Shown here piece by piece: positions 21,225-29,986 of a stretch of 42,309 nt of DNA. The number at the start of each line of letters is the position of its first letter. Position 1 is the first letter of the stretch. Source of the stretch: a virus. The notes beneath the pieces were generated by a model that saw only the letters and a program-made list of their open reading frames with translations, searched no databases and was not told the origin of the DNA. The stretch covers positions 1 to 42,309 of IMG/VR virus record IMGVR_UViG_3300024264_002659; one strand, written 5' to 3'. The translations under genes were made by a program, and so were the position numbers.

Positions 21225-21795
21225 CAAAACTATATTTAGCTCTGTTTATCAGATTCATCTGTACCACTATGGCCTGTGCATATGCCACAGCATGTGATTT
21301 CTTGAAGAAGTAACTGCCATCTGTGGGTTTGATCCAAACTTCTTTCATTATGTCCACCCAGTCCTTGTGCATTAGGTGTCGCTTGGCTGGTCTTATTATT
21401 GCCAACACGGCCGCGAGTTGTTCTATGGTCCTTGGTTCTAACTTGGACACTATGTTGTAATGGCCATTCAGGTGGAATAGGTTTTCCACTGTCTTTGGAT
21501 CTTTCAGCATGTCCCAATCTGGTTCCTGTATCATGAGTTCAACAAGTTCTTGTTCGGATTTGACGTCCTTGTATATGTTCACGTTTAAGCAGTCGATCTT
21601 GAAGTATCCTCGTTCCTCGGCTTGCTTGTAATCTAAACTTGCGTGACCTGTCACAGGATGTTCTGGCACTGCGTGAAAGTACACTCCCGTCTTGTGTTTC
21701 TCTGACTTGCCGTCTTTGATCATTGAAGCAGGCGTGTGTTTGAATAATTTCAATGTGTTGTCTCTATCAAAGAAATCTATGTCTACGTCAGGCAT
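21205..21795 (-). CDS. Miniature DnaE-like protein (PolIII alpha palm remnant)
   Basis: A 196-residue protein with several landmarks of the C-family replicase DnaE in the correct order. PDVDIDF at 2-8 matches the DnaE PDxDxDF motif holding two catalytic aspartates (here Asp5, Asp7). YFKIDCLNV at 64-72 matches the third-aspartate motif KFDFLGL (Asp68). Then come LFHLNG...LEPRTIEQLAAVLAIIRPA (DnaE LFQFES...LALYRPG) and FKKSHAVAYA (DnaE NKSHAAAYA). A full DnaE is over 1000 residues, so fingers, PHP and beta-binding regions are largely absent. It may be a regulatory or non-processive relative; activity is unknown. Confidence 0.75.
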   Translation of the reverse strand: MPDVDIDFFDRDNTLKLFKHTPASMIKDGKSEKHKTGVYFHAVPEHPVTGHASLDYKQAEERGYFKIDCLNVNIYKDVKSEQELVELMIQEPDWDMLKDPKTVENLFHLNGHYNIVSKLEPRTIEQLAAVLAIIRPAKRHLMHKDWVDIMKEVWIKPTDGSYFFKKSHAVAYAQAIVVQMNLINRAKYSFDAQSET

Positions 21796-22028
21796 TAGTG
21801 TACACTCCCTTTGTCTTTCTCTGCATGTTGTATCATCTTATCACGTGATCCTGGTTGCAACACTTCCAACACGTCAAGCAGTTTTTTATAGCCTTCCGTT
21901 TCCAACATATCTTTATTCACCTTTGGCATTATGACTCTTCCTATGGAACCATCCTCTTTTATTATCACAGCACAATCGCCGTCGTTGAACTCTAGGTTAT
22001 CAGATACTTCTAAATCTATCTTAGACAA
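21795..22028 (-). CDS. Small acidic protein, 77 residues
   Basis: Not recognised. It has a strand-rich N-terminal half (LEFNDGDCAVIIKEDGSIGRV) and a helical C-terminal half (GYKKLLDVLEVLQPGSRDKM). It is packed tightly between the zinc-finger gene (8-nt overlap) and the DnaE-like gene (one-base overlap), suggesting a replication-linked accessory role. Confidence 0.6.
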   Translation of the reverse strand: MSKIDLEVSDNLEFNDGDCAVIIKEDGSIGRVIMPKVNKDMLETEGYKKLLDVLEVLQPGSRDKMIQHAEKDKGSVH

Positions 22029-22704
22029 TCTTGGCCTCCCTTGCTGTGTCCTGTACCAACATGTGATCCGCCGGATAACTTTTCAACTTGCTAGGCCAGA
22101 AACTTGTGTTTATGAATCTTTCTATCATCTGTAATTGCTCGTCATTGAATGATTTTAACATCCTTTTGCCTGCGTTGCAACCTAGCAACAACCAAGGACT
22201 TATCTTGCCTTGCTGTATGTGTTGTACTGCTCTGTTCTTGTTCACCAGTCTGAAGTAGTCCGACCACTGTGCATTCTGTTCCGTGGCCCAGTCCATCATT
22301 GTGGCTATGCTTCTCTGTAGTGCGGCCTCCACTGGTTCTGACTTCAGTGCCTCTATCAAGTACAATTCGTAGAGGTCATCCCTGGCCCAATGATCCAGTT
22401 TCACTTTTGATTGTAGCACATAGTCTATGTACTTCTCAGGATACAAAGGGTTGATGTGCATTATGAATCTTCCAAACTTGACGAATGCGTTGTAGTATGA
22501 ACTCTTGACGAAGTCATCATATGTTTTTGTCTTTGAATTGTGCTGGTGTATCTGATAGAATCTCTGGAACACCATGAATGCATTGACCACCCACTTCTCA
22601 TCACGTTGTAGGTATCTCCTTTTGGGTTCACACAAGTGTACCTGTAATGTACGTTCTTTGGCAAACTCCTTACTGCAATAGGTACATTTGTTAGTGCTAG
22701 GCAT
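22021..22704 (-). CDS. C2H2 zinc-finger protein
   Basis: A 227-residue protein beginning with a zinc finger: C7 and C10 (CTYC), then H23 and C25 (HLC), with the finger-like spacing KEFAKERTLQVHL. The remainder is all-helical with many aromatic and basic residues (YQIHQHNSKTKTYDDFVKSS, WSDYFRLVNKNRAVQHI). Similar N-terminal-finger proteins occur in marine T4-like phages without known function. Its position in the replication operon suggests DNA binding. Confidence 0.7.
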   Translation of the reverse strand: MPSTNKCTYCSKEFAKERTLQVHLCEPKRRYLQRDEKWVVNAFMVFQRFYQIHQHNSKTKTYDDFVKSSYYNAFVKFGRFIMHINPLYPEKYIDYVLQSKVKLDHWARDDLYELYLIEALKSEPVEAALQRSIATMMDWATEQNAQWSDYFRLVNKNRAVQHIQQGKISPWLLLGCNAGKRMLKSFNDEQLQMIERFINTSFWPSKLKSYPADHMLVQDTAREAKIV

Positions 22705-23902
22705 TTTGTAATACCCTCATCAAATTCTCATGTTGACTGTTTTCGATCAGTATTTTTTGATTGTGTTTTAATATTGGCATCATTTCTTGGTATAATGAAT
22801 TTATTTCTGTCAAATCCTTTGAACATATTTCTTTTATGATCCCACGTATATGACTAATCTTGTTGTAGTCATCCATGTCATCGTACGATTCATCCCAGTA
22901 GTCGCTGAATGTTTTGTAACCTTGTTTATGTAGGTAATCCAATGAACCGTTGTCGCCATTTATACAGAACGGCGAACCATATACTATTGCTTTCCATGTT
23001 TTTTCAGTTATGTAAACACCGTTGTGATCTGCTTTTTTAGTTTCAGATGCTATCCAAAGAAACGAATCTGAAAAAATTTGAGATTCATCAGACGGATGTT
23101 GATTATCAACCCCGTCGAATGTTAATGGTAGAATATTTTTAAACACATCTTTATTTTTGGTCCAGTCTGTGAAATTGTTCATAAAAGTAGAAGTTCCGAT
23201 CTCGTCGTCAATCCAGTTTGACCATTTTGATTCTGTCAACTCTGCGTACGGCTCGCAACTTACATTGCCTTTGTTGATAAGATTTTCACGCCATATCTCA
23301 TACACAAGGCCAAATCTATGATTACGTGGGTTGCCCCTGCAAAGGCATGAGAAATAATTTTTGAATTTTCTATTTCTAATTTCTGTTCGTTTTGCAAACG
23401 GTTTCATTATTTCTAAAAAATAGTCGTATTGTACGAATTTTGCTTTGATGCTGTAGCCCTTGCCTCGTAAAAATTCTATTTGTTTCAAATGAGCATTCAT
23501 GGGAACCAACCAAGTGATATTTTCTTCGGGAACAGATCTATTTGTAAAATTTTGTATCATTTTACTATATGGTATATTTCCAAAATCCGGAGTAAGATTA
23601 TATTTGTTTTGTTTCCATGCGTAATCATCAAACAGATCCCAGTGTTCCGTTATCATTATGATTAATGGTTTTACTATCCCTTGTTGCATCAATAAGAATA
23701 TATCATTAGGAATCTTTTTGATTATATTTTCTACATCAAATGGTTTCCTTATGTGCAATGGCAAGTAGTTTATAGTATTAGTCGATGCCTGTTTGTAATT
23801 TATAAATTGGAAATCTTCAAATATTTTTTTGCTATAATCGATAGAGCCCCGTGGGGTTCCTTCGTATACGATGTCGTTCTGAATGAGATTAATTGTCGCC
23901 AT
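22697..23902 (-). CDS. Glycosyltransferase-like protein in the replication operon
   Basis: A 401-residue protein whose C-terminal part holds the motif YITEKTWKAIVYGSPFCING followed by LDYLHKQGYKTF. This is the donor-binding signature of GT10/fucosyltransferase-like GT-B enzymes (TEK...A...G.P). The N-terminal half is AT-rich with a Trp/His-rich region (MITEHWDLFDDYAWKQNK) and a basic CRGNPRNHRFG loop. It lies between a gp62-like gene and the zinc-finger gene, overlapping both, an unusual place for a sugar transferase. Acceptor unknown; glycosylation of DNA, protein or envelope glycans is possible. Confidence 0.7.
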   Translation of the reverse strand: MATINLIQNDIVYEGTPRGSIDYSKKIFEDFQFINYKQASTNTINYLPLHIRKPFDVENIIKKIPNDIFLLMQQGIVKPLIIMITEHWDLFDDYAWKQNKYNLTPDFGNIPYSKMIQNFTNRSVPEENITWLVPMNAHLKQIEFLRGKGYSIKAKFVQYDYFLEIMKPFAKRTEIRNRKFKNYFSCLCRGNPRNHRFGLVYEIWRENLINKGNVSCEPYAELTESKWSNWIDDEIGTSTFMNNFTDWTKNKDVFKNILPLTFDGVDNQHPSDESQIFSDSFLWIASETKKADHNGVYITEKTWKAIVYGSPFCINGDNGSLDYLHKQGYKTFSDYWDESYDDMDDYNKISHIRGIIKEICSKDLTEINSLYQEMMPILKHNQKILIENSQHENLMRVLQNA

Positions 23903-24338
23903 GTGCTTCTATCAGTTCCTCTAGTTCTCTGTCTGTAATCACCTTGTCCAATGTCTCTAGGTCTGCTTCCTTCCATGTAGGGTATATTGCCTGCAGTTTC
24001 TTTAGACTCTTGTTGGGCACACGCTTCATGGGTTTTAGCCATGGATGGAACTGCTGTGTCTCTGCTCCACACATGGCGGTCAGTATCCATAACAGTTTCT
24101 TGTGTTTGCCCAGTGTGAAGCAGTGCTTGTTCACGCACTCGTTGACCATCTCTATGTAGTGTTCTACGTAAAAAGTATCCTTGGATGACACATTGGAAAC
24201 GTATCTCATCAGCATGTATGGAGAGTATAACGACTTCTCCTTGTCATCGATCCTGTCGAAGTAGTCCTTGTTCCTGAAGTCTACTGCTTTCAGTCCGTTC
24301 CTTAGATCAAAAAATTTTCTATTTTTTTCTGCTGGCAT
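23889..24338 (-). CDS. 62: Possible T4 gp62-like clamp-loader small subunit
   Basis: A 149-residue helical protein. The SPYMLMRYVS...FYVEHYIEMVNECV...LGKHKKLLWILTAMCG...HPWLKP pattern resembles the marine gp62 layout (PF/YxxNRxLS, NEMN, KxxQFxxLL, KW-K). gp62 joins gp44 to load the gp45 clamp. No gp44 or gp45 gene is in the window, so the usual 62-44-45 neighbourhood is absent and the call stays tentative. Confidence 0.45.
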   Translation of the reverse strand: MPAEKNRKFFDLRNGLKAVDFRNKDYFDRIDDKEKSLYSPYMLMRYVSNVSSKDTFYVEHYIEMVNECVNKHCFTLGKHKKLLWILTAMCGAETQQFHPWLKPMKRVPNKSLKKLQAIYPTWKEADLETLDKVITDRELEELIEAHGDN

Positions 24339-24552
24339 ATTTTAGTGCGAACATCGTACAATCTTTCGCTGTTACAAATGTTAATTTTAGTTTCTTGTTT
24401 TTGTGTTGTAAACCTGAAAATTGGAATTTGTGTTTCCTTATGAAGTCAAAGAAATTGTGCATCCAATCTTCGTCCATCCACACAGCGATCTTGTTGCTGG
24501 TTATCAGGATTGGTGCGTCTATCGTTATTGTTTTTCTACCAGACGGAGCCAT
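24319..24552 (-). CDS. Hypothetical protein, 77 residues
   Basis: Not recognised. The start at 24552 is preferred because upstream frame extension would overlap the preceding gene by about 80 nt. The sequence is strand-rich at first (KTITIDAPILITSNKIAVWM) and has an aromatic helix (WMHNFFDFIRKHKFQF) then a basic strand pair. It overlaps its neighbours by 17-20 nt in a tightly coupled replication operon. Confidence 0.55.
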   Translation of the reverse strand: MAPSGRKTITIDAPILITSNKIAVWMDEDWMHNFFDFIRKHKFQFSGLQHKNKKLKLTFVTAKDCTMFALKYASRKK

Positions 24553-25039
24553 AGTCCACCTGTTCACACTGCCTCGATATATCCTTGACGAAGTAGGCAC
24601 ACATGGGTTTTGGACCATTGTTCAATGGCACGGCCAACATCTGTCCTGATTTGATCTTGGGGAAATACCATTTCACTTCTGTGTATATGTCCACCACGTC
24701 TATGGGATAGAAATCCGGTTTGGGACTTGATAAAGGATTGAATGTGAAGGCATCGAATCCCCTGTCGTTGAGACTTGTTATTGGTAGCACGTGCATCTCA
24801 GATTGTCCTGCCTCACCGATCAGCATCTTCCAATCCAGTGGCATCTTTATCTTGTGTGGTCCGATCTCCAACACCGCCGCCGGTGCGTTGAAGCTCTCAA
24901 GAAATATTAGCGGTATGTAGAAGAAGTCCGGGTTTGCTGGATCTGAATTGTCAAGCACTGCGAATCTAAGTTTCTCATCAACCCATTCAGGTATCTTCTC
25001 TAATGTGTATGTTCTGTTATCCAGTGTAAGGATTTTCAT
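24536..25039 (-). CDS. Hypothetical protein, 167 residues
   Basis: Not recognised. Mostly beta strands: MKILTLDNRTYTLEKIPEWV, then FFYIPLIFLESFNAPAAVLE, HKIKMPLDWKMLIGEAG and AVPLNNGPKPMCAYFVKDIS. This looks like a small barrel or a protein-interaction domain. It overlaps the uvsW gene by 23 nt at its start. Placement in the replication operon suggests a recombination or transcription accessory. Confidence 0.6.
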   Translation of the reverse strand: MKILTLDNRTYTLEKIPEWVDEKLRFAVLDNSDPANPDFFYIPLIFLESFNAPAAVLEIGPHKIKMPLDWKMLIGEAGQSEMHVLPITSLNDRGFDAFTFNPLSSPKPDFYPIDVVDIYTEVKWYFPKIKSGQMLAVPLNNGPKPMCAYFVKDISRQCEQVDYGSVW

Positions 25040-26483
25040 AATTTATCTTTTCTATATTATACGGGTAATTGGCCTCTTTGTAAAACTTTTTCCTTGCCCC
25101 CAAGTGTCTTTTCGCGAACTTGCAACTGCTAGTGATGTCCCAGATCTGCACACTGTCCTTGTCCTCTGCTTTTCTGATACCACGTCCTATGCTCTGTATA
25201 ACCCTCACGAACGACTTGCCCGGTTCTATGAGAACAAGATTAAAAATCCTAGGAATATTAATGCCAACAGCGGCAACTCCATATGTGGCAATAATAACTT
25301 TATTTGTTGCAGTAGATATTTCATCATATTGTTCCTTCCTATCTGTGTTTTTAGTTGATCCAGACACAAACACCGCATCCTCGATCTCCTTTTCTAAAAT
25401 CTCCCCCGCGGATATCCTGTCCACAAGTATCAGTGTGTTGCCCGAACTTGATATGTCCTTGATCGTGTTTGCCACCCATTTCATCCTGGTCTTGTCTGTG
25501 GTCAACCATTTCAATTCCTCACCGTAGGTTTTGAACTGCGGATGATCTTGTGTCTGTAGTACATTCACGTGGCAGTTTGCAAGTACACCTTTGTCTTGTA
25601 GTTCACTTGCCTGTATCCTGTTGGAGACATCACCTATGCTACATTTCAATCCCATGAACTCGTAATCTGCTTTTGGAACAGTTCCTGTAAGTCCCCAACG
25701 TATGCCACAGTGTGCGAATGGTCCTGTGAGTAATCTCTTCAGCACATCTGCCTTGGCCATGTGTACCTCATCTATTATCACTGTGTTGATGCCTTGTATG
25801 GCTTCTAAGAAATCTGTTGTGTGTTCGTCCTTACTTTTCTTTTCAAGCACGTTCAATGATTGCCAGGTTGCTATAGTGTTGAATCTGCCCAGTTCTTTCC
25901 TGTCTCCGTAGTACACACCTACGTCCAAATTACATGCAAGGAAGTCTTCTTCGGTCTGTGTGACAAGACTTTTGTTTGGAACTATTGTCAGTGTACGACC
26001 GTATGGTTCCACCAATTGGCACAAGGCCGCTGTGATTATGGTCTTACCTGCCCCTGTGGCGATTTCCTGTATGCTCTGTGGATGTTCTATAAACTTGTTA
26101 ATTGTTTCTACTTGATAGTCTCTCAATTCTATTGGTTGTCCCGCGGCCGGATGATTCTCTGGCCACGTAATGTGTGATAGGTAATTTTTGTCTACGGCTT
26201 TAAATTCAAAGTTGTGTTGCTCCCTTCTGTCCTCAACATCTATGTACACACCGCCTTCGTCCAGGATAGGAAGTATCTGATCAACGAGATTTAGATATGT
26301 GGTGCCGCCCAATCCAAAGAAACTTACTTTGCCATCCCATCTACCTAACTTAACTGCTGGTAGATGTCTTGCATACGGTATCTCGTATTTGAATTTATTG
26401 GACAGTCGCTTTCGCCATTCGAGGCTTAGGTTCTCGAACTTCACGTTCACTTCATCTTTTATTACTAGTTTACAACTGCTCAT
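25017..26483 (-). CDS. uvsW: UvsW-like recombination DNA helicase
   Basis: A superfamily 2 helicase that in T4 remodels forks and Holliday junctions and unwinds R-loops, shutting off origin replication. 488 residues, slightly shorter than T4 UvsW (about 503). The N-terminal DNA-binding domain is followed by LRDYQ (Q-motif-like), ATGAGKT (142-148), IIDEVHMA, a GLTGT motif, then the second RecA domain with GINIP and QSIGRGIRK (arginine finger region). It follows the upstream gene at 26485 with one base between and overlaps the downstream gene. Confidence 0.93.
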   Translation of the reverse strand: MSSCKLVIKDEVNVKFENLSLEWRKRLSNKFKYEIPYARHLPAVKLGRWDGKVSFFGLGGTTYLNLVDQILPILDEGGVYIDVEDRREQHNFEFKAVDKNYLSHITWPENHPAAGQPIELRDYQVETINKFIEHPQSIQEIATGAGKTIITAALCQLVEPYGRTLTIVPNKSLVTQTEEDFLACNLDVGVYYGDRKELGRFNTIATWQSLNVLEKKSKDEHTTDFLEAIQGINTVIIDEVHMAKADVLKRLLTGPFAHCGIRWGLTGTVPKADYEFMGLKCSIGDVSNRIQASELQDKGVLANCHVNVLQTQDHPQFKTYGEELKWLTTDKTRMKWVANTIKDISSSGNTLILVDRISAGEILEKEIEDAVFVSGSTKNTDRKEQYDEISTATNKVIIATYGVAAVGINIPRIFNLVLIEPGKSFVRVIQSIGRGIRKAEDKDSVQIWDITSSCKFAKRHLGARKKFYKEANYPYNIEKINYENPYTG

Positions 26484-26484
26484 T

Positions 26485-27834
26485 CTAAAGTTTTACTATT
26501 ATGTGATCATGCCAATCCCAACTACTCGGTTGGTGATCACTATAATACAACTTTTTTGGAAGATTTTCAAGCATTCTTTTCAAGTTGTCTGTGCCCGTGG
26601 CATAATAACCACCGCCTATTCCAACCAGCGATGCTTTTGGTTTGATTTTGCTCTTGATCAACGCCCTTGGTATTCTGTTCCTAACGAAGATGATCTTTGT
26701 TTGTTCGTTGATCAACTTGAACTGTTTGCTCATTTGGTGCAACTCGTATAGGTTCTCGAAGAACTCTTCTGATTTTTGATTGTCTAACAGATAAGTCCTT
26801 TCGTTGTTGAAACGTTCTAGGTTTTTCTTGTAGATGGGTTCTTTTACATCAAATCCCCAACTGCATTCATTCAACAGGTCAACACCGTGTGCCTTGAATG
26901 CATTCATCCATTCCCAGAAATCCTTAACATCATCTTCCATGTGTATGTCTCCACTCACTGGCATGATCAATGGGAAACAGTCTAATTCGATGAGACCTTT
27001 GACCACTTCGTTTTTGGAGAAGCCTTTGGAGTCAATCCATAACTTGTGGTAATTGTTGTGTGCTATCTTGTGACCTATCATGGTCTCTGCTGGAACCTCT
27101 ATTCCGTTGGTCGAGATGTCAAAGTTCTTCAACGAGTCCACTTGTGTCAACGCTGACCTATCCTTGAGATTTTCATTCCAATATTCCTGTAGAGATTCTG
27201 GTGCGTTGTCCAACACCACCTCTCCGGCGACCAATCGTGCTGTGGGTTTACGATGTCCGATCACTTGTTTTTTGATCTCTTCGTAGTCGTTGAGTAGACT
27301 GTCGTCTGTGAATTTGAAATCATATCTCACCGCTATCAGGGTTAGGTAGTAGGCAGTGACGTCACTGTGCTGGAATGTCCACTTCTTCTTCTCACCGTCG
27401 TACAACGCATACATTCCTGGCAGGTCACGTTTGTCTTTCATGCAACGTATCAGTTGTATCACTTTCTTGTGATATGGAAATCTCATCTCTATCCTGTCAA
27501 CGTTGTCGTCGTCCGTGTACTTCTCAATGACCTTGTCAAAACTGATCACACGGAAATCGTCATCGTACACAGGGTTGTCCAACAACTTCTTGATGTCCAT
27601 GCCATGGGCTTGGAATTTGGTTAGATATCTTTTCAGTATCACTAATGCCAGTCTGGCCTGCTTCTCAGTCCATGCATACTGTGATTCTGCAAGAGATCTC
27701 ACAGTTTCGTAGTCTTTGGGGTGTGGTTTGATTACGGCTGTATTTCCTATCATTGAAGGATTTGCCCAGAAATAATCGTTATATGCTAGTATTTTAAGTG
27801 CTTCGTTAATTGTTTTTGGCAAATCTGTGTGCAT
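26485..27834 (-). CDS. Hypothetical 449-residue replication-operon protein
   Basis: Not recognised. The first gene of the uvsW operon, after a strong promoter. The N-terminus contains QYAWTEKQARLALVILKRY (about residues 52-70), a helix pair seen in several phage DNA-replication proteins. The middle is helix-rich, and the C-terminal third has IIFVRNRIPRALIKSKIKPKASLVGIGGGYYATG and ends WDWHDHIIVKL. No Walker motif is seen. A DNA-binding or primase/helicase accessory role is an inference from context. Confidence 0.6.
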   Translation of the reverse strand: MHTDLPKTINEALKILAYNDYFWANPSMIGNTAVIKPHPKDYETVRSLAESQYAWTEKQARLALVILKRYLTKFQAHGMDIKKLLDNPVYDDDFRVISFDKVIEKYTDDDNVDRIEMRFPYHKKVIQLIRCMKDKRDLPGMYALYDGEKKKWTFQHSDVTAYYLTLIAVRYDFKFTDDSLLNDYEEIKKQVIGHRKPTARLVAGEVVLDNAPESLQEYWNENLKDRSALTQVDSLKNFDISTNGIEVPAETMIGHKIAHNNYHKLWIDSKGFSKNEVVKGLIELDCFPLIMPVSGDIHMEDDVKDFWEWMNAFKAHGVDLLNECSWGFDVKEPIYKKNLERFNNERTYLLDNQKSEEFFENLYELHQMSKQFKLINEQTKIIFVRNRIPRALIKSKIKPKASLVGIGGGYYATGTDNLKRMLENLPKKLYYSDHQPSSWDWHDHIIVKL

Positions 27835-27868
27835 TTTTAAACCTAGTAATATTGATAATTATTAGTAT

Positions 27869-27896
27869 ATTATAGCATACTTGGTAATATAGTCAA
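27869..27896 (-). promoter_or_regulatory. Consensus promoter of the uvsW operon
   Basis: On the minus strand TTGACT (27891-27896) and TATAAT (27869-27874) are 16 bp apart. The leader to the ATG at 27834 is about 28 nt. The divergent SprT-like gene starts at 27900, next to the -35 box, and has only a weak candidate (TTGATA, 18 bp, CATACT) of its own. Confidence 0.8.
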
Positions 27897-27899
27897 CCC

Positions 27900-28382
27900 A
27901 TGAAAAAGACCAGTAAGAAGACTGTCACAGTCAGGAAACAATTGAAGATCAGATTGGAAAATACTCTGACTATGCGGAAGAATACTAGGAACTTCAGACC
28001 CACCCACTCAATAGTTGTAACTTGGTTTAAACATCTCAACAAGGGATTATTTGGTAATCAGTTACCCACTGTTCCAATGTACTTGGTAAGGATGACCAAT
28101 GACTGGGGCAGATGTTGGGCCAATTGGGACAACAGGAAATGCAGGAAAGGTTCTTACAATCAGAGTGTGATACCCTATGATAAGACCGATGTAACTTTTG
28201 CGATAGAGATACACACCAAGTATCCAACGTTCAGGGACTTTGTAGAAACACTGGCTCATGAGATGGTACATCTATATCAGATGACTGTGCTTAAAGATCC
28301 TTATTCAAATCACAACGCCAACTTCTATGCGTTCAAGAACAAGTTTAAAAGTGCTGGATTGACCTTATCAAGAACCGGCTAA
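27900..28382 (+). CDS. SprT-like zinc metalloprotease
   Basis: A 160-residue SprT/Spartan-type protein with HEMVH at residues 120-124 (HExxH zinc site) and a further His in the SNHNANFYAF region as third ligand. Residues 60-75 (MYLVRMTNDWGRCWANWDN) match the SprT family strand region. Spartan-type proteases cut DNA-protein crosslinks; the phage role is unknown. The last 15 nt overlap the converging gene at 28368. No zinc-ribbon C-terminal domain follows, so it is a minimal version. Confidence 0.85.
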   Translation: MKKTSKKTVTVRKQLKIRLENTLTMRKNTRNFRPTHSIVVTWFKHLNKGLFGNQLPTVPMYLVRMTNDWGRCWANWDNRKCRKGSYNQSVIPYDKTDVTFAIEIHTKYPTFRDFVETLAHEMVHLYQMTVLKDPYSNHNANFYAFKNKFKSAGLTLSRTG

Positions 28383-29117
28383 CACAGTATCCTCAAACTC
28401 TTTGTAACTCATGATTCGACTGTTACCCAGGTCCGTGCCTGTCTGTAGATAATTTAAATATTCCGGTGGATTGTCATGCACCACGGTGTAGTTCACATAT
28501 GGCCTCATCTTCAACATGTCTCTGAATTGTTTCAACCACCCTTCAAATATTTTGTCATCGTCTCGCTCACCATAACAATCTGTTCCTTGATATATGTTGT
28601 TCAGTTCGCCCTTGCCATACTCTCTGAAATCAAATCCTATCAGGTAGATGTTCTTGTGTCCATGCACACCCGCAGTCCAGAAAGCGGCGTTGCCTGATAT
28701 CCAGTGTGGGTTGTTTGGTATGAGATTTATCATGCCCTTGCTCTGTTTCCTGTTGACTTCTAAAGCAGGTCCGTAGTGTACAGTCTTCAAACCCACTTCG
28801 TCTTCCACCATCTGCATAGACATCTTGGTGTCCACAGAGAATATGAAGTCAGGCATGAAATCCCTGTAAAGTGCATTACACCCATAAGTCTGTCCAGTGG
28901 CTTTTAGTTTTGTAAGATCAAAGCCCTTACGTGAAGGACCATTGCCTATAACATAAGCGTTGCCTCGAGGTACCGCTTTGACTTTGTCTTCATAAAATCG
29001 GATATCTCGGAAACGTTTGCCCTGCTTGATTGTAGTATTCACGCATACATCTTCGCCCTCGTATTTTTTCCATTCAATTGGTTCAATTTCTTTTTTACCG
29101 ATGTTAATAGTTTGCAT
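28368..29117 (-). CDS. DUF115/GT42-like glycan protein
   Basis: A 249-residue protein with AYVIGNGPSRKGFDL (54-68), YGCNALYRDFMPDFIFSVD and a YLIGFDFREYG strand. This is the nucleotide-binding layout of DUF115 (MAF/MptE-like) and GT42 sialyltransferase-like proteins, which handle CMP- or nucleotide-activated substrates. It is the last gene of an eight-gene overlapping operon of glycan enzymes, sharing one base with the upstream gene. The exact transferase activity is unproven. Confidence 0.7.
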   Translation of the reverse strand: MQTINIGKKEIEPIEWKKYEGEDVCVNTTIKQGKRFRDIRFYEDKVKAVPRGNAYVIGNGPSRKGFDLTKLKATGQTYGCNALYRDFMPDFIFSVDTKMSMQMVEDEVGLKTVHYGPALEVNRKQSKGMINLIPNNPHWISGNAAFWTAGVHGHKNIYLIGFDFREYGKGELNNIYQGTDCYGERDDDKIFEGWLKQFRDMLKMRPYVNYTVVHDNPPEYLNYLQTGTDLGNSRIMSYKEFEDTVLAGS

Positions 29118-29986
29118 TATATATATTTCTCCTTTAATCTTGCTTGGATTCTAGCCCATGGTAATCCTTGATCTATTTCGTCCTCGAACCATTCTGTATA
29201 TGACAGCCGGTTGGCCCAGGTCAGTCTGTTGGGCATGGCCGGTGTGTTGATGTCTGCCAACTTTATATTACCAACGTCGTGGCACAGGCTGGATTCGGAG
29301 ACGAACACAGGTATTCCCTTTATCACTGCTTCCATGGCAGGGTTGCTGGAATGATTTACCACCGCCCAGGTTCTCTCAAGTGTTGCCTTGAAGTCCGTGT
29401 CATCGTAAGTCCTGTAATCCCTTTTTGGCAATCTCACTTTCACGTTCTTGAATTTTTTTTCATCAAATGTGATAACATTTCTAGGATGAGGTCTTACCAA
29501 TATTGGTCTCGTTGTGTACTTCCGTATTTCCTTTATCTGTTGTTCTATCCAGTTGGACATCCTCGGAAGTCCCTTCCATTGCTCTGATTGGTCGTGCTGA
29601 CCACATATGACAATTAGGTCTCCTGTGGGATTCCATGGACGCAATTCATGATTGAACAAAGGCCAACGTTTGTCATCAAATGTTTGATTGGCAAAGTCGG
29701 CATCTCTGTTTATTCCGTTTATTCCAATTTTGAAACTGAGATTCCTACGCAGTCCTCCTACTTCGATAACAATCACAGGCTTGCCTTGGCTCCTGTATCT
29801 ATCCCAAATCTTTTTGTAATTCTGCATCCTGCCTCTCCACAAAACACTCCAAATCACTGCAACGTCACTATTGGTCTCTTTATTCACATGTACCTCGTCA
29901 CCTGTTTCCTGCATTGACTTTATGAATTTTGCGAAGATATTTTTGCTGTTTAATGGGCCATGCATGGGCCATGCTTCTATCCTCAT
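29117..29986 (-). CDS. KpsS/capsule-synthesis-like glycosyltransferase, paralogue B
   Basis: 289 residues. It carries the family signature: FKIGINGINRD in the middle, ILVRPHPR, then VVNHSSNPAMEAVIKGIPVF, NTPAMPNR and the C-terminal LSYTEWFEDEIDQGLPW. The HSSNPAMEAVxxGIP block is the clearest of the five paralogues and closest to KpsS/KpsC-type capsule proteins. Probably transfers a sugar from a nucleotide or lipid-linked donor; the substrate is unknown. It shares a base with both neighbours (ATG at 29986). Confidence 0.7.
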   Translation of the reverse strand: MRIEAWPMHGPLNSKNIFAKFIKSMQETGDEVHVNKETNSDVAVIWSVLWRGRMQNYKKIWDRYRSQGKPVIVIEVGGLRRNLSFKIGINGINRDADFANQTFDDKRWPLFNHELRPWNPTGDLIVICGQHDQSEQWKGLPRMSNWIEQQIKEIRKYTTRPILVRPHPRNVITFDEKKFKNVKVRLPKRDYRTYDDTDFKATLERTWAVVNHSSNPAMEAVIKGIPVFVSESSLCHDVGNIKLADINTPAMPNRLTWANRLSYTEWFEDEIDQGLPWARIQARLKEKYI

